DNA of 64,000 nucleotides from Janthinobacterium silvisoli (GTDB lineage: Bacteria > Pseudomonadota > Gammaproteobacteria > Burkholderiales > Burkholderiaceae_D), in the NCBI RefSeq assembly GCF_014200725.1, contig NZ_JACHCL010000001.1, positions 1,612,001-1,676,000 on the forward strand, read 5' to 3'. Below are positions 36,685-45,500 of the stretch, one piece after another (the stretch's first letter is position 1; each line of letters starts with the position of its first letter). The position numbers and the translations under genes are program-made. A model generated the notes under the pieces. It was not told the origin of the DNA. It was given only the letters and a program-made list of their open reading frames with translations, and searched no databases.

Positions 36685-36759
36685 TTCTTCCCCAGTTAAA
36701 AAGATAAAGATTGACCGGCCCAGGCCAGATCGGAATTGCATACTTTTTTATCTACGCGG

Positions 36760-37398
36760 TTACAGGACTTTCCAGCCCCACAGCCCGGAGCGTTCCCTTA
36801 CCGAATTTCTTCTGCAAAAATCTGTGATAAACCTCTCCGCAATCGCGGGATCCATGCCTTTCTTCACACCTGGCCGCGCTTTGCAGACAGTCTGTAAAGC
36901 ATCGATACGCTCCTTTTTATCGATTTTCTTTTCCGCATCGGTACAAACATGGAGTAAAGCGTCTAATTCATCGAGCAAAGCCTGTTCATTAACGGCGTGT
37001 AAGCGCTCCAATGCCATCGATAAAATCGCATGCACCCGCCGCGCATCCAGTCCCAACATGCTCTGGCCCCGGCGCAGTAACTTGGCAAAGGTCGCGCCAT
37101 CGCAATATGCGTTGGAAATGTGATCGGCAATATCACGATGAAAACTACTCAAGCTATCTTCGGAGACAGGCTCCGCTAAGGCTGCGGAGAGCTTTTTCGG
37201 CGCGCGCTCCGGCCGCCTGGTATCAAGAATATAAGGCGTCAAGGTCGGCTCCTGCTTCATTGGCAATACGGGAGGAACCGTGATTTTCACCGTCATGGTT
37301 GTTTGTCTCGCACCACAAAAGGGGCAAAATTTGACGATGCATGGCAATACCAACAGGCATTCGGACTCCTGGCACTGATATTCAATTTCCTGATTCAC
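36760..37398 (-). CDS. Unknown zinc-ribbon protein with shared helical domain
   Basis: A 212-residue protein. It starts MNQEIEYQCQESEC and has a C-x4-C-x10-CPFCG-ARQ ribbon with the same spacing as the 34791 protein. After a linker comes a domain (~110-200) paralogous to the N-terminal part of the 35797 protein, with conserved ELDxLLH, KKxDxKE, PGxKxGxDPxxAE and FCxxN. It ends (SGLWGWKVL) just where the paralogue's membrane helix begins, so this one is soluble or was shortened. The GTG at 37398 is chosen because the only upstream in-frame start is a TTG. It is the first gene of the three, facing the AT-rich divergent region. Confidence 0.68.
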   Translation of the reverse strand: MNQEIEYQCQESECLLVLPCIVKFCPFCGARQTTMTVKITVPPVLPMKQEPTLTPYILDTRRPERAPKKLSAALAEPVSEDSLSSFHRDIADHISNAYCDGATFAKLLRRGQSMLGLDARRVHAILSMALERLHAVNEQALLDELDALLHVCTDAEKKIDKKERIDALQTVCKARPGVKKGMDPAIAERFITDFCRRNSVRERSGLWGWKVL

Positions 37399-37700
37399 AA
37401 AGACACCTTGATATACGCATGCATGCCAACTTCCAAAAAACAATAGGACACGATTTAAATATTGCGAACAAACACTTTAAATTATCATTCGAATAATAAC
37501 TCATCTCTGCTTGACTAGTATTTTTTATCTTGATCCTAGAAATTTCGCTGCCTTTCATCAGCGATTTAATCGATGAATTTATCTCTGCAGATTGCAAAGC
37601 AACGGGAACACTGCATTTGATCTCGATCAAACGCCCCAAGACAGCGCGTCCTAAGCTGAATCACCGCAGCACACGCGGCGGCGCAGACGAGGAGGATGCC
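37399..37700. other. 302-base AT-rich divergent promoter region
   Basis: Between the zinc-ribbon operon (minus) and the beta-rich pair (plus). The left two-thirds is distinctly AT-rich; the right third returns to normal composition. It holds an exact FNR/Anr box at 37617-37630, and GAGGAGG (37689-37695) as the ribosome site of the plus-strand gene. A plus-strand frame stays open through the right half but has no initiation signal. Confidence 0.6.
37617..37630 (+). promoter_or_regulatory. Exact FNR/Anr box
   Basis: TTGAT-CTCG-ATCAA matches the FNR/Anr consensus TTGAT-N4-ATCAA at every fixed position and extends to a 7-bp repeat (TTTGATC..GATCAAA, 37616-37631). Its centre is 41.5 bases before ~37665, where TAAGCT (37652-37657) sits at the -10 place, the class II activator geometry. 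Function is inferred. Confidence 0.65.
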
Positions 37701-38555
37701 ATGTCAGCCCACCTGATCATTGAAGACGGCCAGCCCTGGTGGTGGGATAGCGCCGATATCTGGGTCGTGCCCGGCAACGATCCGAATGGTCCGCCCGGCG
37801 CGCCCGTGGCCGGCAGCAGCAATTACCTATGGGGCCGCGTGCACAACACGGGCAGTAGCGCGTCCAATGGCGTGCGCGTGGATTTTTACTGGGCCGATCC
37901 CTCCGGGCTGATCGCCGTTGGCGCCGCCACCGCGATCGGTTCCGCGTTTGCCGACCTGGCGCCCGGCGCCACGCAGGAAGTGCTGTGCCTGGTGCCCTGG
38001 TTCCCCGTCATCGTCAATGGCGGCCACGAATGCCTGCTGGCCGTGGCCCATGGGGCGGGCGATATCAATCCCTTGCCCGAGCCGCTGCCGAACGGCTTTC
38101 TGTTCCAGCCCCAGCAGCATGAACAGATCGCCCAGCGCAATGTCCAGGTGGTGCAGGCGGCGCGGCGCGCGCAGATGCTGTCCATCACGGTTGCTGCCCT
38201 GGCCCGCCAGGCCAGAAAAGTGGAATTGCACCTGGAGCGCGGCGGCGAATTGGCGGCACGTTTGCTGGCCACGCTGGGGCTGGAAAAATGGCAGCCGGCA
38301 AAAGAGGCGTCCATCAGCGCAGGTTTGAGCCACGAACCCCACTGCAATGACGGCACGGCGGAAGAACAGACACTGGCGCTCGACGTGCCGCGCGGCCAGG
38401 CCGTGGCCGTCTACCTGAGCCTGCGTGCCAACAAGCTGCCGCCCTATCAATATGCGCTGCTGCGCGTACTGGAAACACAGGATGGCAAGGTCATGGGCGG
38501 TAATACTTACCTGATCGTCGGCAGCGAGGACGGTCGTGAGGAGCAAACATCATGA
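37701..38555 (+). CDS. Unknown protein with CARDB/Ig-like N-terminal domain
   Basis: A 284-residue protein without signal peptide or membrane helix. Residues ~10-110 look like a CARDB-type Ig fold: WWWDSADIWVVPGNDPNG, NYLWGRVHNTGSSASNGVRV, VDFYWADPSG, LAPGATQEVLCLVPW. The C-terminal half (~130-284) is mixed alpha/beta with no similarity I recognise (VELHLERGGELAARLLATLG; LDVPRGQAVAVYLSLRANKL). Strong GAGGAGG precedes the ATG. It overlaps the next gene by four bases (ATGA), so the products probably act together. The FNR box lies upstream. Function unknown. Confidence 0.72.
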   Translation: MSAHLIIEDGQPWWWDSADIWVVPGNDPNGPPGAPVAGSSNYLWGRVHNTGSSASNGVRVDFYWADPSGLIAVGAATAIGSAFADLAPGATQEVLCLVPWFPVIVNGGHECLLAVAHGAGDINPLPEPLPNGFLFQPQQHEQIAQRNVQVVQAARRAQMLSITVAALARQARKVELHLERGGELAARLLATLGLEKWQPAKEASISAGLSHEPHCNDGTAEEQTLALDVPRGQAVAVYLSLRANKLPPYQYALLRVLETQDGKVMGGNTYLIVGSEDGREEQTS

Positions 38556-40066
38556 GCGACACGCCCATGCAAGTCTTGACGCGGCCGTTCGCGATCGAGC
38601 CCGTCACCAATATCATGCTGCCCGATGGCGTGTTCGACAACGCCATCTACGGCTTGCGCATCGCCGCCCACGTAACGAATATGTCGGGCAGCGCACTGAA
38701 CAATGTGACCGTCTACCTGGAAAGCGTGGGCGACCCCGGCATCGTCCCCGTGGCGCGCACCTTCTTTTTTGCCAGCGTGCCGGCCGGCGCCGCCATGCTG
38801 GTCATGTGGGATGCCGACTTCCAGCACGCCGCACCGGGCAAGCGCCTGGTCAGCTTTGTCGCCAAGGCCGATGGCTACACGGCGCGCCGCTCGATCCAGC
38901 AAATCTTCGTCTCGCAGACGCGTTTTAGCAGCGCCACCAACACCTACACTTGCACGGTCGAGGAAGGCACCCTGGAACTGTCCAAGCCGCAAGGCCACCT
39001 GCCCGGCAAGCGCTGGGGCAGCACGGGCGCTGGCGGCGAGGGCAGCGACAAGGATTGCCGCTGTCCGCCGCAATGGGGACCAATTGTGCCCACCGGCATG
39101 ACCCTCGTCTGGACGCCGAATCCCGCCTATGCGGGAACTCACGGGGAACTGCCATTTTCCGATCCCTGGTGGAAGATACTGGCCATCATCATCGCCCTGA
39201 TCGCCGCGCTGGTGGCCATCATTGCAGCAGCCCTGGGCGCAGGCAAAGCCAGTTTCAGCGTGGGCGGCACGTTTGAGGAAACCGACCCCAGCGTGCATTG
39301 CTGCACACCCAAGGGCGCAGCGTCGGGAAAGCCCGAATTCACGGTGGCGGGCGTGGCCTCGGCCATCGCCTCGGGCGCCATCGTGGCGGCCTGCTCCGAC
39401 GTGGCCGACCCGTTCTGGCGCGGCCAGGAAGCCACGCCGCCCGCCCCCGGCGAACTGACCCTGGGCGAAAGAGTGGTGGCGCAATGGGTGTTGCCCGAAG
39501 CGCCGAATGCAGGCCAGCCCTATACGGCCGACATCCGCTGGCAATACGACCGTTTCACGACCGGCGCCAGTTACCACCATGCCGTGAGCGAAACGCAAGT
39601 CAATGTGCATGTGGCTGGCCCGGTGGAAACGGATACGCCCGACGTGGTGCAGGCGTTCGAACCGCTGTGGGTACGCACCAGCTTCCGGCGCGACAATGGC
39701 GACCTCTTCCGTGGCAACGAACTGTATGCCTTCGTGCTGTTCCAGGCGCCGCAGGGCCTGTATTTCGTGGAAACACTGACCGATGACGGCCTGGCCTACG
39801 ATCCCAGCGCCAATGATGGCGTGTATGCGGCCAGCCTGAATCTGAAACTGGCGTATCGGCAGTTGCTGCAATATGGGCAAGATGTGTATGGCACCTGGCG
39901 CGTGTTCGTGTTCGCGCAAGATGTCAACCTGACCAAGCCGGGCACGCCGCCGGAAATCGCCGCCCAGCATATCGGCGGCATGTTCATCGCCAGCGCCATC
40001 GAGATCACTTTCGACGACAGCCTGCCGTGCCCGCTCAAGGCGCAGGCCAGCATCCTGGTGGTGTAG
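38552..40066 (+). CDS. Unknown beta-rich protein with central hydrophobic segment
   Basis: A 504-residue protein that I do not recognise. The N-terminal ~130 residues look Ig-like (YGLRIAAHVTNMSGSALNNV). A Cys-containing Gly-rich stretch (DKDCRCPPQW) precedes a hydrophobic segment (WWKILAIIIALIAALVAIIA, ~209-228) long enough for one or two membrane passes; a CC pair (VHCCTPKG) and a second mildly hydrophobic stretch follow. The C-terminal ~130 residues form a beta module with LTDDGLAYDPSANDGVYAAS, as found in extracellular Ig-like domains. There is no N-terminal signal peptide, which is odd for such folds. It starts in an ATGA overlap with the upstream gene. Confidence 0.7.
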   Translation: MSDTPMQVLTRPFAIEPVTNIMLPDGVFDNAIYGLRIAAHVTNMSGSALNNVTVYLESVGDPGIVPVARTFFFASVPAGAAMLVMWDADFQHAAPGKRLVSFVAKADGYTARRSIQQIFVSQTRFSSATNTYTCTVEEGTLELSKPQGHLPGKRWGSTGAGGEGSDKDCRCPPQWGPIVPTGMTLVWTPNPAYAGTHGELPFSDPWWKILAIIIALIAALVAIIAAALGAGKASFSVGGTFEETDPSVHCCTPKGAASGKPEFTVAGVASAIASGAIVAACSDVADPFWRGQEATPPAPGELTLGERVVAQWVLPEAPNAGQPYTADIRWQYDRFTTGASYHHAVSETQVNVHVAGPVETDTPDVVQAFEPLWVRTSFRRDNGDLFRGNELYAFVLFQAPQGLYFVETLTDDGLAYDPSANDGVYAASLNLKLAYRQLLQYGQDVYGTWRVFVFAQDVNLTKPGTPPEIAAQHIGGMFIASAIEITFDDSLPCPLKAQASILVV

Positions 40067-40085
40067 GAAAGGTAAGGAAGAAAAA

Positions 40086-40532
40086 CTAGACTTTGACGCT
40101 GTCGACTTTCGGCATCACCGTGCGCGGCACGATCTCGTTTTCCGGGCAAGACCCGAGTGCGTCGGAGTAGCTGAGCCAGCGCTTCAGGCTATCCATGCGG
40201 CGGATGGTGATGCCCTTGCCGTTGATGTAGCCGATCTGTTCAAAATGGACAGGGCTGGTAGTCAGCTTGGACACGGTGGGCGCGTTGCCGATCAGCCTGT
40301 CATAGGCCTTGCGCGCCTTGTGTTCCCATTTGGCCAGCACCGGGTCATCGAAGCGGTTGCTTTCAAAGTAGACGGTAATGGTCCGGTCATGATTGGCGAA
40401 GCCGACGATGGCCGCGCCCTTGCGTATGGCCAGCAAGACATCTTCCTTGACGCCCGTGACAGGCACGAACACGGCTGCGCGTCCGTCCGCATCGGGACGC
40501 TCCATGGGGATATCTTGTCCAATTATGCTCAT
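40086..40532 (-). CDS. Hypothetical protein
   Basis: A 148-residue soluble protein with no recognised family. It has an alpha/beta pattern (AAVFVPVTGVKEDVLLAIRK; GAAIVGFANHDRTITVYFES; AKWEHKARKAYDRLIGN) and ends in a Val/Lys-rich tail. No signal peptide or membrane segment is visible. The ATG lacks a clear ribosome site; a second in-frame ATG ten codons in is possible. It is convergent with the beta-rich pair and divergent from the M29-like gene, and coding bias is like its neighbours. It may belong to the surrounding unknown cluster, on position only. Confidence 0.6.
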   Translation of the reverse strand: MSIIGQDIPMERPDADGRAAVFVPVTGVKEDVLLAIRKGAAIVGFANHDRTITVYFESNRFDDPVLAKWEHKARKAYDRLIGNAPTVSKLTTSPVHFEQIGYINGKGITIRRMDSLKRWLSYSDALGSCPENEIVPRTVMPKVDSVKV

Positions 40533-40688
40533 TGCATCACACTCAGCCTGGTTTTATTATTGATGTCTCAATAGATGCACCAATAATACATTGCTCAAAA
40601 GCACTATACAAGACCGTCCGGCATCTGCTGGCCAGTTGGCGTCTGCACTTATAATGCGTGTTGACTATTTGCAGACAACAGCTTCCCC

Positions 40689-41753
40689 ATGACGCCCCAA
40701 GATCAAGACAGCAGCACCGACACCAGCCGCCTCGACGCCATCAGCGCCGCCGCCACCGAAGTGGCTGCGCAAAATGTGGCAGACACCTTGGCGATGGCCA
40801 TTTGCCACCGGCCCGACGAGCCGGCGCTGGTCGTCTGCGACAAGCGCAGTTGGCTCAATGTGGTGCTGACCGAAGCGTATCGTCTGGCCTTGCCGGACGC
40901 CACCTTCATCGATTTCGACGACGTCACGCCGGAAGCCGTGCTGGCCGCGTTTGCCGCACTGCCGGCCGGCAGCCTGGTCGTGCTGATACAGTCGACCAGC
41001 TTCCGCCTGGAAGCCTTCCGCATCCGCATCGAGCTGTTCAAGCGGGGTTTGAAAGTAATCGAACACGTACACCTGTCGCGCATGCCCGGCGTGCAAGGCT
41101 TGCACTACATCGCCTCGCTGGCGTATGACCCCGCTTATTACCGCGGCGTGGGCCATGCCTTGAAACAGCGTATCGACCGCGCCCGCCATGGCATGGTCGA
41201 CAGTGGCGGCGAGCAACTGGTCTTCGCCTCGCCCTTTGAAAGCGCCAAGCTCAATATCGGCGACTACAGCGGCATGAACAATATCGGCGGCCAGTTCCCG
41301 CTGGGCGAAGTGTTTACGGAGGCGCAAGACCTGGAAGCGGTCAATGGCCGCGTGCGCATCTTTGTTTTCGGCGATACCAAATTCATGGTCAACCGTCCCG
41401 ACACGCCAATCACCCTGATCATCGAAAAAGGCAGGGTCACAGGCACCGAACACGCCACGCCGGAATTCCTGGAAATGCTGGAAATCATCCGCGCCCACGA
41501 AGGCGAAGTCTGGGTGCGCGAACTGGGCTTCGGCATGAACCGCGCATTTTCGCGCGAGCAGATGGTCAACGATATCGGCACCTATGAACGCATGTGCGGC
41601 ATCCATCTGTCGCTGGGCGCCAAGCACGGCGTATATGCCAAGCCCCAGTTCAAGCGCAAGGATGCGCGCTACCACGTCGACATCTTCGCCGTAACGCAAG
41701 CTGTGTATCTCGACGACGAACGGGTCTACCAGGATGGCAGCTGGCAAGTGTAA
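40689..41753 (+). CDS. M29-like metallopeptidase (aminopeptidase T family fold)
   Basis: A 354-residue protein resembling the C-terminal catalytic half of M29 aminopeptidases. All five expected metal ligands can be placed: Glu207 (LGEVFT), Glu278 (VRELGFG), His306 (GIHLSLG), His329 and Asp331 (YHVDIF). Spacings 71, 28, 23 and 2 compare with about 66, 29, 31 and 2 in M29 (E250, E316, H345, H376, D378, quoted from memory). The N-terminal half (LVVLIQSTSFRLEAFRIRIE; MPGVQGLHYIASLAYDPAYY) is less clear. It is cytoplasmic, with no signal peptide. Peptidase activity is inference; the N-terminal difference may mean another substrate. Neighbours are the unknown 148-residue gene and a chemoreceptor. 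Confidence 0.72.
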   Translation: MTPQDQDSSTDTSRLDAISAAATEVAAQNVADTLAMAICHRPDEPALVVCDKRSWLNVVLTEAYRLALPDATFIDFDDVTPEAVLAAFAALPAGSLVVLIQSTSFRLEAFRIRIELFKRGLKVIEHVHLSRMPGVQGLHYIASLAYDPAYYRGVGHALKQRIDRARHGMVDSGGEQLVFASPFESAKLNIGDYSGMNNIGGQFPLGEVFTEAQDLEAVNGRVRIFVFGDTKFMVNRPDTPITLIIEKGRVTGTEHATPEFLEMLEIIRAHEGEVWVRELGFGMNRAFSREQMVNDIGTYERMCGIHLSLGAKHGVYAKPQFKRKDARYHVDIFAVTQAVYLDDERVYQDGSWQV

Positions 41754-42026
41754 CTCCCGGTCACCACCTCGCACCATCTCTTACTCCCTCTCTTGCTGCC
41801 CGGCCAGCGATGTCGATTCTCCACTGACATACAAACAACAACCGGGCAGCCAAATTCCTTCCTCCACTGATTCCTCCGCTTATTAAAGTTTCCACAAGGA
41901 ATTATTTAATATATATTCAAGCGCACTGCAGCATTGCCGCCATCATTCACTGGGACAAAGCGCATACCAAGTATCAAAAACACTGCTTCAAACGCAGCAC
42001 CACACGATAACCGGAGAGAAATTGTC

Positions 42027-43640
42027 ATGCCCAGCTTGATCAACAATATGAATATCGGCAAACGCCTGTTACTGGGTTTTGCCGTAGTGCTGCTCTGTTC
42101 GCTATTGGCGATCGGCATCGGCATCGCCCGTTTGAGCGCGGTAGCCGACTCCACCAAACAATTGATGGCCGAGCCATTGGCCAGCGAACGCTATATCAGC
42201 GACTGGTATCTGTATGTGTATTCCGGCATCCGCCGCAGCCTGGCCATCGCCAAGAGCAGCGATAACTCGCTGGGCGATTTCTTTGCCGCCGAAGTGGCCG
42301 AGTCGACCACCGGTTCGGCCAAGCTGCAAAAGCTGATCGAGCCGTCCATCGATACGCCTGAAGAAAAAAAGATCTGGGCCGAGCTGATGGACTTGCGCAA
42401 GCAATACCTGTCGTCGCGCGACGAGGTGCTGGCGTTGAAAAAACAGGGTGATGCAGAACGCGCATCGTCACTGGTAGACAGCAAATATGCACCGGTAGCC
42501 AAGGCCTATGCCAGCAAGATCAAGGAATTGCTACAGTATGAGCGCGACGACATCAACCGCATGGCCGAAGAAATCCAGAAGATCTATGAAAAAAGCCGCG
42601 ACCTGATGCTGGCACTGACGGTGCTGATGGTGGTCTTCGTGTTTGTCTGCGCCTGGCTGCTGGCCAAGTCGATCACGGTGCCTTTGGCAACGGCCGTGCA
42701 ACTGGCGCGCCAGGTGGCCGACGGCGACCTGACGTCCAACGTCAGCAGCACCGCGCTCGATGAATCGGGCCAGTTGCTGCGCGCCCTGGGCGAAATGAAT
42801 GGCAAGCTGGCTGGCATGGTCAGCGAAGTGCGCCATTCGAGCGACACCATCAACGTGGCATCGCAGGAAATCGCGGCCGGCAATGCCGACCTGTCGAACC
42901 GCACGGAATCGCAGGCGAGTTCACTGGAAGAAACGGCCAGCTCCATGGAAGAGCTGACCAGCACCGTGCGCCAGAATGCCGACAATGCGCGCCAGGCCAA
43001 TCAGTTGGTGATCACGGCCAGCGGCGTGGCCGGGCGTGGCGGCAGCGTAGTGGAACAAGTGGTCGGCACGATGAATGGCATCAAGGATAGCTCGCGCAAG
43101 ATCGCCGACATCATCGGCGTGATCGACGGCATCGCCTTCCAGACCAATATCCTGGCGCTGAACGCGGCGGTGGAAGCGGCGCGCGCCGGCGAACAGGGGC
43201 GCGGTTTCGCGGTGGTCGCCACCGAGGTGCGCAACCTGGCCCAGCGCAGCGCCGGTGCGGCCAAGGAAATCAAGACCCTGATCGTCGACTCAGTCAACCA
43301 GATCGAACAGGGCGGCAAACTGGTCGATGAGGCGGGCAAGACCATGGGCGAAATCGTCAGCAGCGTGCAGCAAGTGGCCGACATCATGGCGGAAATCACC
43401 GCCGCCAGCGCCGAGCAAAGCGCCGGCATCGAGCAAGTCAATATGGCGATTACGCAGATGGACCAGATGACGCAGCAAAATGCAGCGCTGGTCGAAGAAT
43501 CGGCGGCAGCGGCCGAGAGCATGCAGCAGCAGGCCGGTGCGCTGGCGCAGGCAATGGGCGTGTTCAAGACGGGCGCGGCGCCTGGCGCGCCACGCCTGTC
43601 TGCCGCCCGCAAACAAGCCAAGCGCCTTAGCCTGGCTTAA
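42027..43640 (+). CDS. Methyl-accepting chemotaxis protein
   Basis: A 537-residue chemoreceptor. Membrane helix 1 ([20 protein letters not shown], ~14-33), a ~155-residue periplasmic four-helix-bundle sensor, membrane helix 2 ([20 protein letters not shown]), HAMP ([20 protein letters not shown]), then the signalling coiled coil with the hairpin [20 protein letters not shown] and adaptation-helix Glu/Gln runs ([16 protein letters not shown]). It ends KRLSLA without a CheR/CheB-binding pentapeptide. GGAGAG precedes the ATG. A sigma-28-like TAAAGTTT is at 41884 but no matching -10 follows at 11 bases, so I do not call that promoter. No other che genes are near. Ligand unknown. Confidence 0.93.
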   Translation: MPSLINNMNIGKRLLLGFAVVLLCSLLAIGIGIARLSAVADSTKQLMAEPLASERYISDWYLYVYSGIRRSLAIAKSSDNSLGDFFAAEVAESTTGSAKLQKLIEPSIDTPEEKKIWAELMDLRKQYLSSRDEVLALKKQGDAERASSLVDSKYAPVAKAYASKIKELLQYERDDINRMAEEIQKIYEKSRDLMLALTVLMVVFVFVCAWLLAKSITVPLATAVQLARQVADGDLTSNVSSTALDESGQLLRALGEMNGKLAGMVSEVRHSSDTINVASQEIAAGNADLSNRTESQASSLEETASSMEELTSTVRQNADNARQANQLVITASGVAGRGGSVVEQVVGTMNGIKDSSRKIADIIGVIDGIAFQTNILALNAAVEAARAGEQGRGFAVVATEVRNLAQRSAGAAKEIKTLIVDSVNQIEQGGKLVDEAGKTMGEIVSSVQQVADIMAEITAASAEQSAGIEQVNMAITQMDQMTQQNAALVEESAAAAESMQQQAGALAQAMGVFKTGAAPGAPRLSAARKQAKRLSLA

Positions 43641-43658
43641 GCAGTCAATCCTGATTAT

Positions 43659-43682
43659 GACCGTAGCGGCTACGCTACGGTC
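43659..43682. terminator. Hairpin between convergent mcp and poxB
   Basis: GACCGTAGC-GGCTAC-GCTACGGTC, a perfect 9-bp stem with a 6-base loop, lies in the 48-base gap between the two stops. Neither strand has a T run after it, so it may act with Rho or as an RNA end protector. Confidence 0.55.
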
Positions 43683-43688
43683 AATCAC

Positions 43689-45419
43689 TCAGTCGGCGAT
43701 ACGCAAATTGGTGCGCGCCAGTTCCAGTATCTCGTCGCCCCTGCCACTCATGATCGCGCGCAGCGCGAACAGGCTGAAACCCTTGGCTTGCGCCAGTTCG
43801 ATCGACGGCGGCAGCGCCAGTTCATGCTTCGACGTGACCACATCGATCAACGCTGGGCCAGGGTGGCTGAAGGCTTCCCTCAGCGCCGCCTCCACATCTT
43901 CCGATTCCTCCACCCGCACGCCGTAGATACCCGCCGCCCTGGCGATGGCAGCAAAGTCGGTCTTGGCAAGATCGACATTGGTGTCCAGATAACCGGCCGC
44001 CTTCAATTCCATCGACACGAAACCGAGCAGGCTGTTGTTGAATACGACGATCTTGATCGGCAAATCGAGCTGGCGCGCCGTCAGCAAATCCCCCAGCAGC
44101 ATCGACAGCCCGCCATCGCCTGACAGCGACACCACCTGCCGCCCCGGAAACGCGCCCTGGGCGCCCAGCGCCTGTGGCATGGCGTTGGCCATCGAGCCAT
44201 GGTTGAACGAGCCATGCAGCTGGCGCTTGCCATTCATCGTCAGATAGCGCGCAGCCCACACCGTCGGCGTGCCCACGTCGGCCGTGAAGATCGCATCCTC
44301 GCTGGCGATGTCGTCGATCAGTTTGGCCAGGTATTGCGGGTGGATCGGCCGCCCTTTACCTGCTGGCGTGGCCAGCTCATCGAGCCCCTTGCGCGCCGAG
44401 ACGTAGTGCTTGCGCGCGTTGTTGATGAAACTGCGGTCGGTCTTGCGCTGCAGCTTGGGCAAGGTGGCGGCCACGGTTTCCTTCACCGTGCCGACCAGTC
44501 CCAGTGCCAGCGGTGCGCGGTGGCCCAGCTGCGATCCCTTCCAGTCGATCTGGATGATTTTTGCGTCTGCTGGGTAAAACGGACGATAGGGAAAGTCACA
44601 GCCCAGCAGCAGCAAGGTATCGCAAGACATCATCGCGTGATAACCGGAACTGAAGCCGATCAGGCCCGTCATGCCCACGTCGTACGGGTTGTCGTATTCG
44701 ATGAACTGCTTGCCGCGCAAGGCATGCACGATAGGTGCGCCCAGCATATCGGCCAGCGCCACCACTTCATCGTGCGCGCCCTGCGTGCCGCTGCCGCACA
44801 TGATGGTCACCGCTTCCGAGTCGTTCAGCATGGCCGCCAGGCGGTCCAGGTCCACTTCGGCAGGCACGACGCGCGACGGCGCGCTGTGCACCCAGGCCGG
44901 CGCTTCCTCGGGGCCGGCGCTCAAAGCCACGTCGCCCGGCAGCACGATCACGGCCACGCCCCGCTCCTCGATGGCGGTGCGCATGGCGCGCGCCAGCACG
45001 CGCGGAAACTGCTCGGCCGACGACACCACTTCCACGTAATGGCTGCACTCCTTGAACAATTCCTGCGGATGCGTTTCCTGGAAATAGCCCAGGCCGACTT
45101 CTGTCGAAGGGATATGCGCGGCGATCGCCAGCACCGGCTGGTGGTTGCGGTGGCAATCGAACAGTCCATTGATCAGGTGCAGATTGCCCGGCCCGCAACT
45201 GCCTGCGCACACGGCCAGGCGGCCAGTCGACGCCGCATCGGCGCCGGCCGCAAAGGCAGCCGCTTCCTCGTGACGCGTATGCATCCAGCGTATCGCCTTG
45301 TCTTCAGCCAGGCTGTAAGCGAGTCCGTTCAGGCTATCGCCCGTCACGCCCCAGATCCGTTCCACGCCCGCCGCGGCGAGCGTCTGCGCGAGATATCCAG
45401 CGATGGTAGTTTTGGCCAT
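43689..45419 (-). CDS. poxB: Pyruvate dehydrogenase (quinone), PoxB
   Basis: A 576-residue thiamine-diphosphate flavoenzyme oxidising pyruvate to acetate plus CO2 and passing electrons to ubiquinone at the inner membrane. It tracks E. coli PoxB closely: [27 protein letters not shown] with the catalytic Glu, [34 protein letters not shown], the ThDP site [20 protein letters not shown] and [10 protein letters not shown]. The C-terminal lipid-activated segment is kept ([20 protein letters not shown]). It lies 81 bases downstream of a LysR gene on the same strand. In E. coli PoxB serves stationary-phase and microaerobic growth. Confidence 0.95.
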   Translation of the reverse strand: MAKTTIAGYLAQTLAAAGVERIWGVTGDSLNGLAYSLAEDKAIRWMHTRHEEAAAFAAGADAASTGRLAVCAGSCGPGNLHLINGLFDCHRNHQPVLAIAAHIPSTEVGLGYFQETHPQELFKECSHYVEVVSSAEQFPRVLARAMRTAIEERGVAVIVLPGDVALSAGPEEAPAWVHSAPSRVVPAEVDLDRLAAMLNDSEAVTIMCGSGTQGAHDEVVALADMLGAPIVHALRGKQFIEYDNPYDVGMTGLIGFSSGYHAMMSCDTLLLLGCDFPYRPFYPADAKIIQIDWKGSQLGHRAPLALGLVGTVKETVAATLPKLQRKTDRSFINNARKHYVSARKGLDELATPAGKGRPIHPQYLAKLIDDIASEDAIFTADVGTPTVWAARYLTMNGKRQLHGSFNHGSMANAMPQALGAQGAFPGRQVVSLSGDGGLSMLLGDLLTARQLDLPIKIVVFNNSLLGFVSMELKAAGYLDTNVDLAKTDFAAIARAAGIYGVRVEESEDVEAALREAFSHPGPALIDVVTSKHELALPPSIELAQAKGFSLFALRAIMSGRGDEILELARTNLRIAD

Positions 45420-45500
45420 GCATGACTCCTGTCTTCGGAAGAGAAAGAACCATTGTGATCCTATCTTTGAAAACAGCGCGTTTCATTCAATAACGTCAAG

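Noticed and set aside
38507-39970. 487-codon minus-strand frame opposite the beta-rich pair
   Set aside because: Low-complexity antisense composition; the plus frames have ribosome sites, ATGA coupling and domain-like sequence.
40560-40600. Second FNR-like box (ATTGATGTCTCAAT) before the M29-like gene
   Set aside because: The half-sites are two bases too close for FNR/Anr (TTGA-N4-TCAA rather than TTGAT-N4-ATCAA).
41884-41910. Sigma-28 flagellar promoter before the chemoreceptor
   Set aside because: TAAAGTTT is exact but the sequence 11 bases later (TATTTAAT) does not resemble GCCGATAA.
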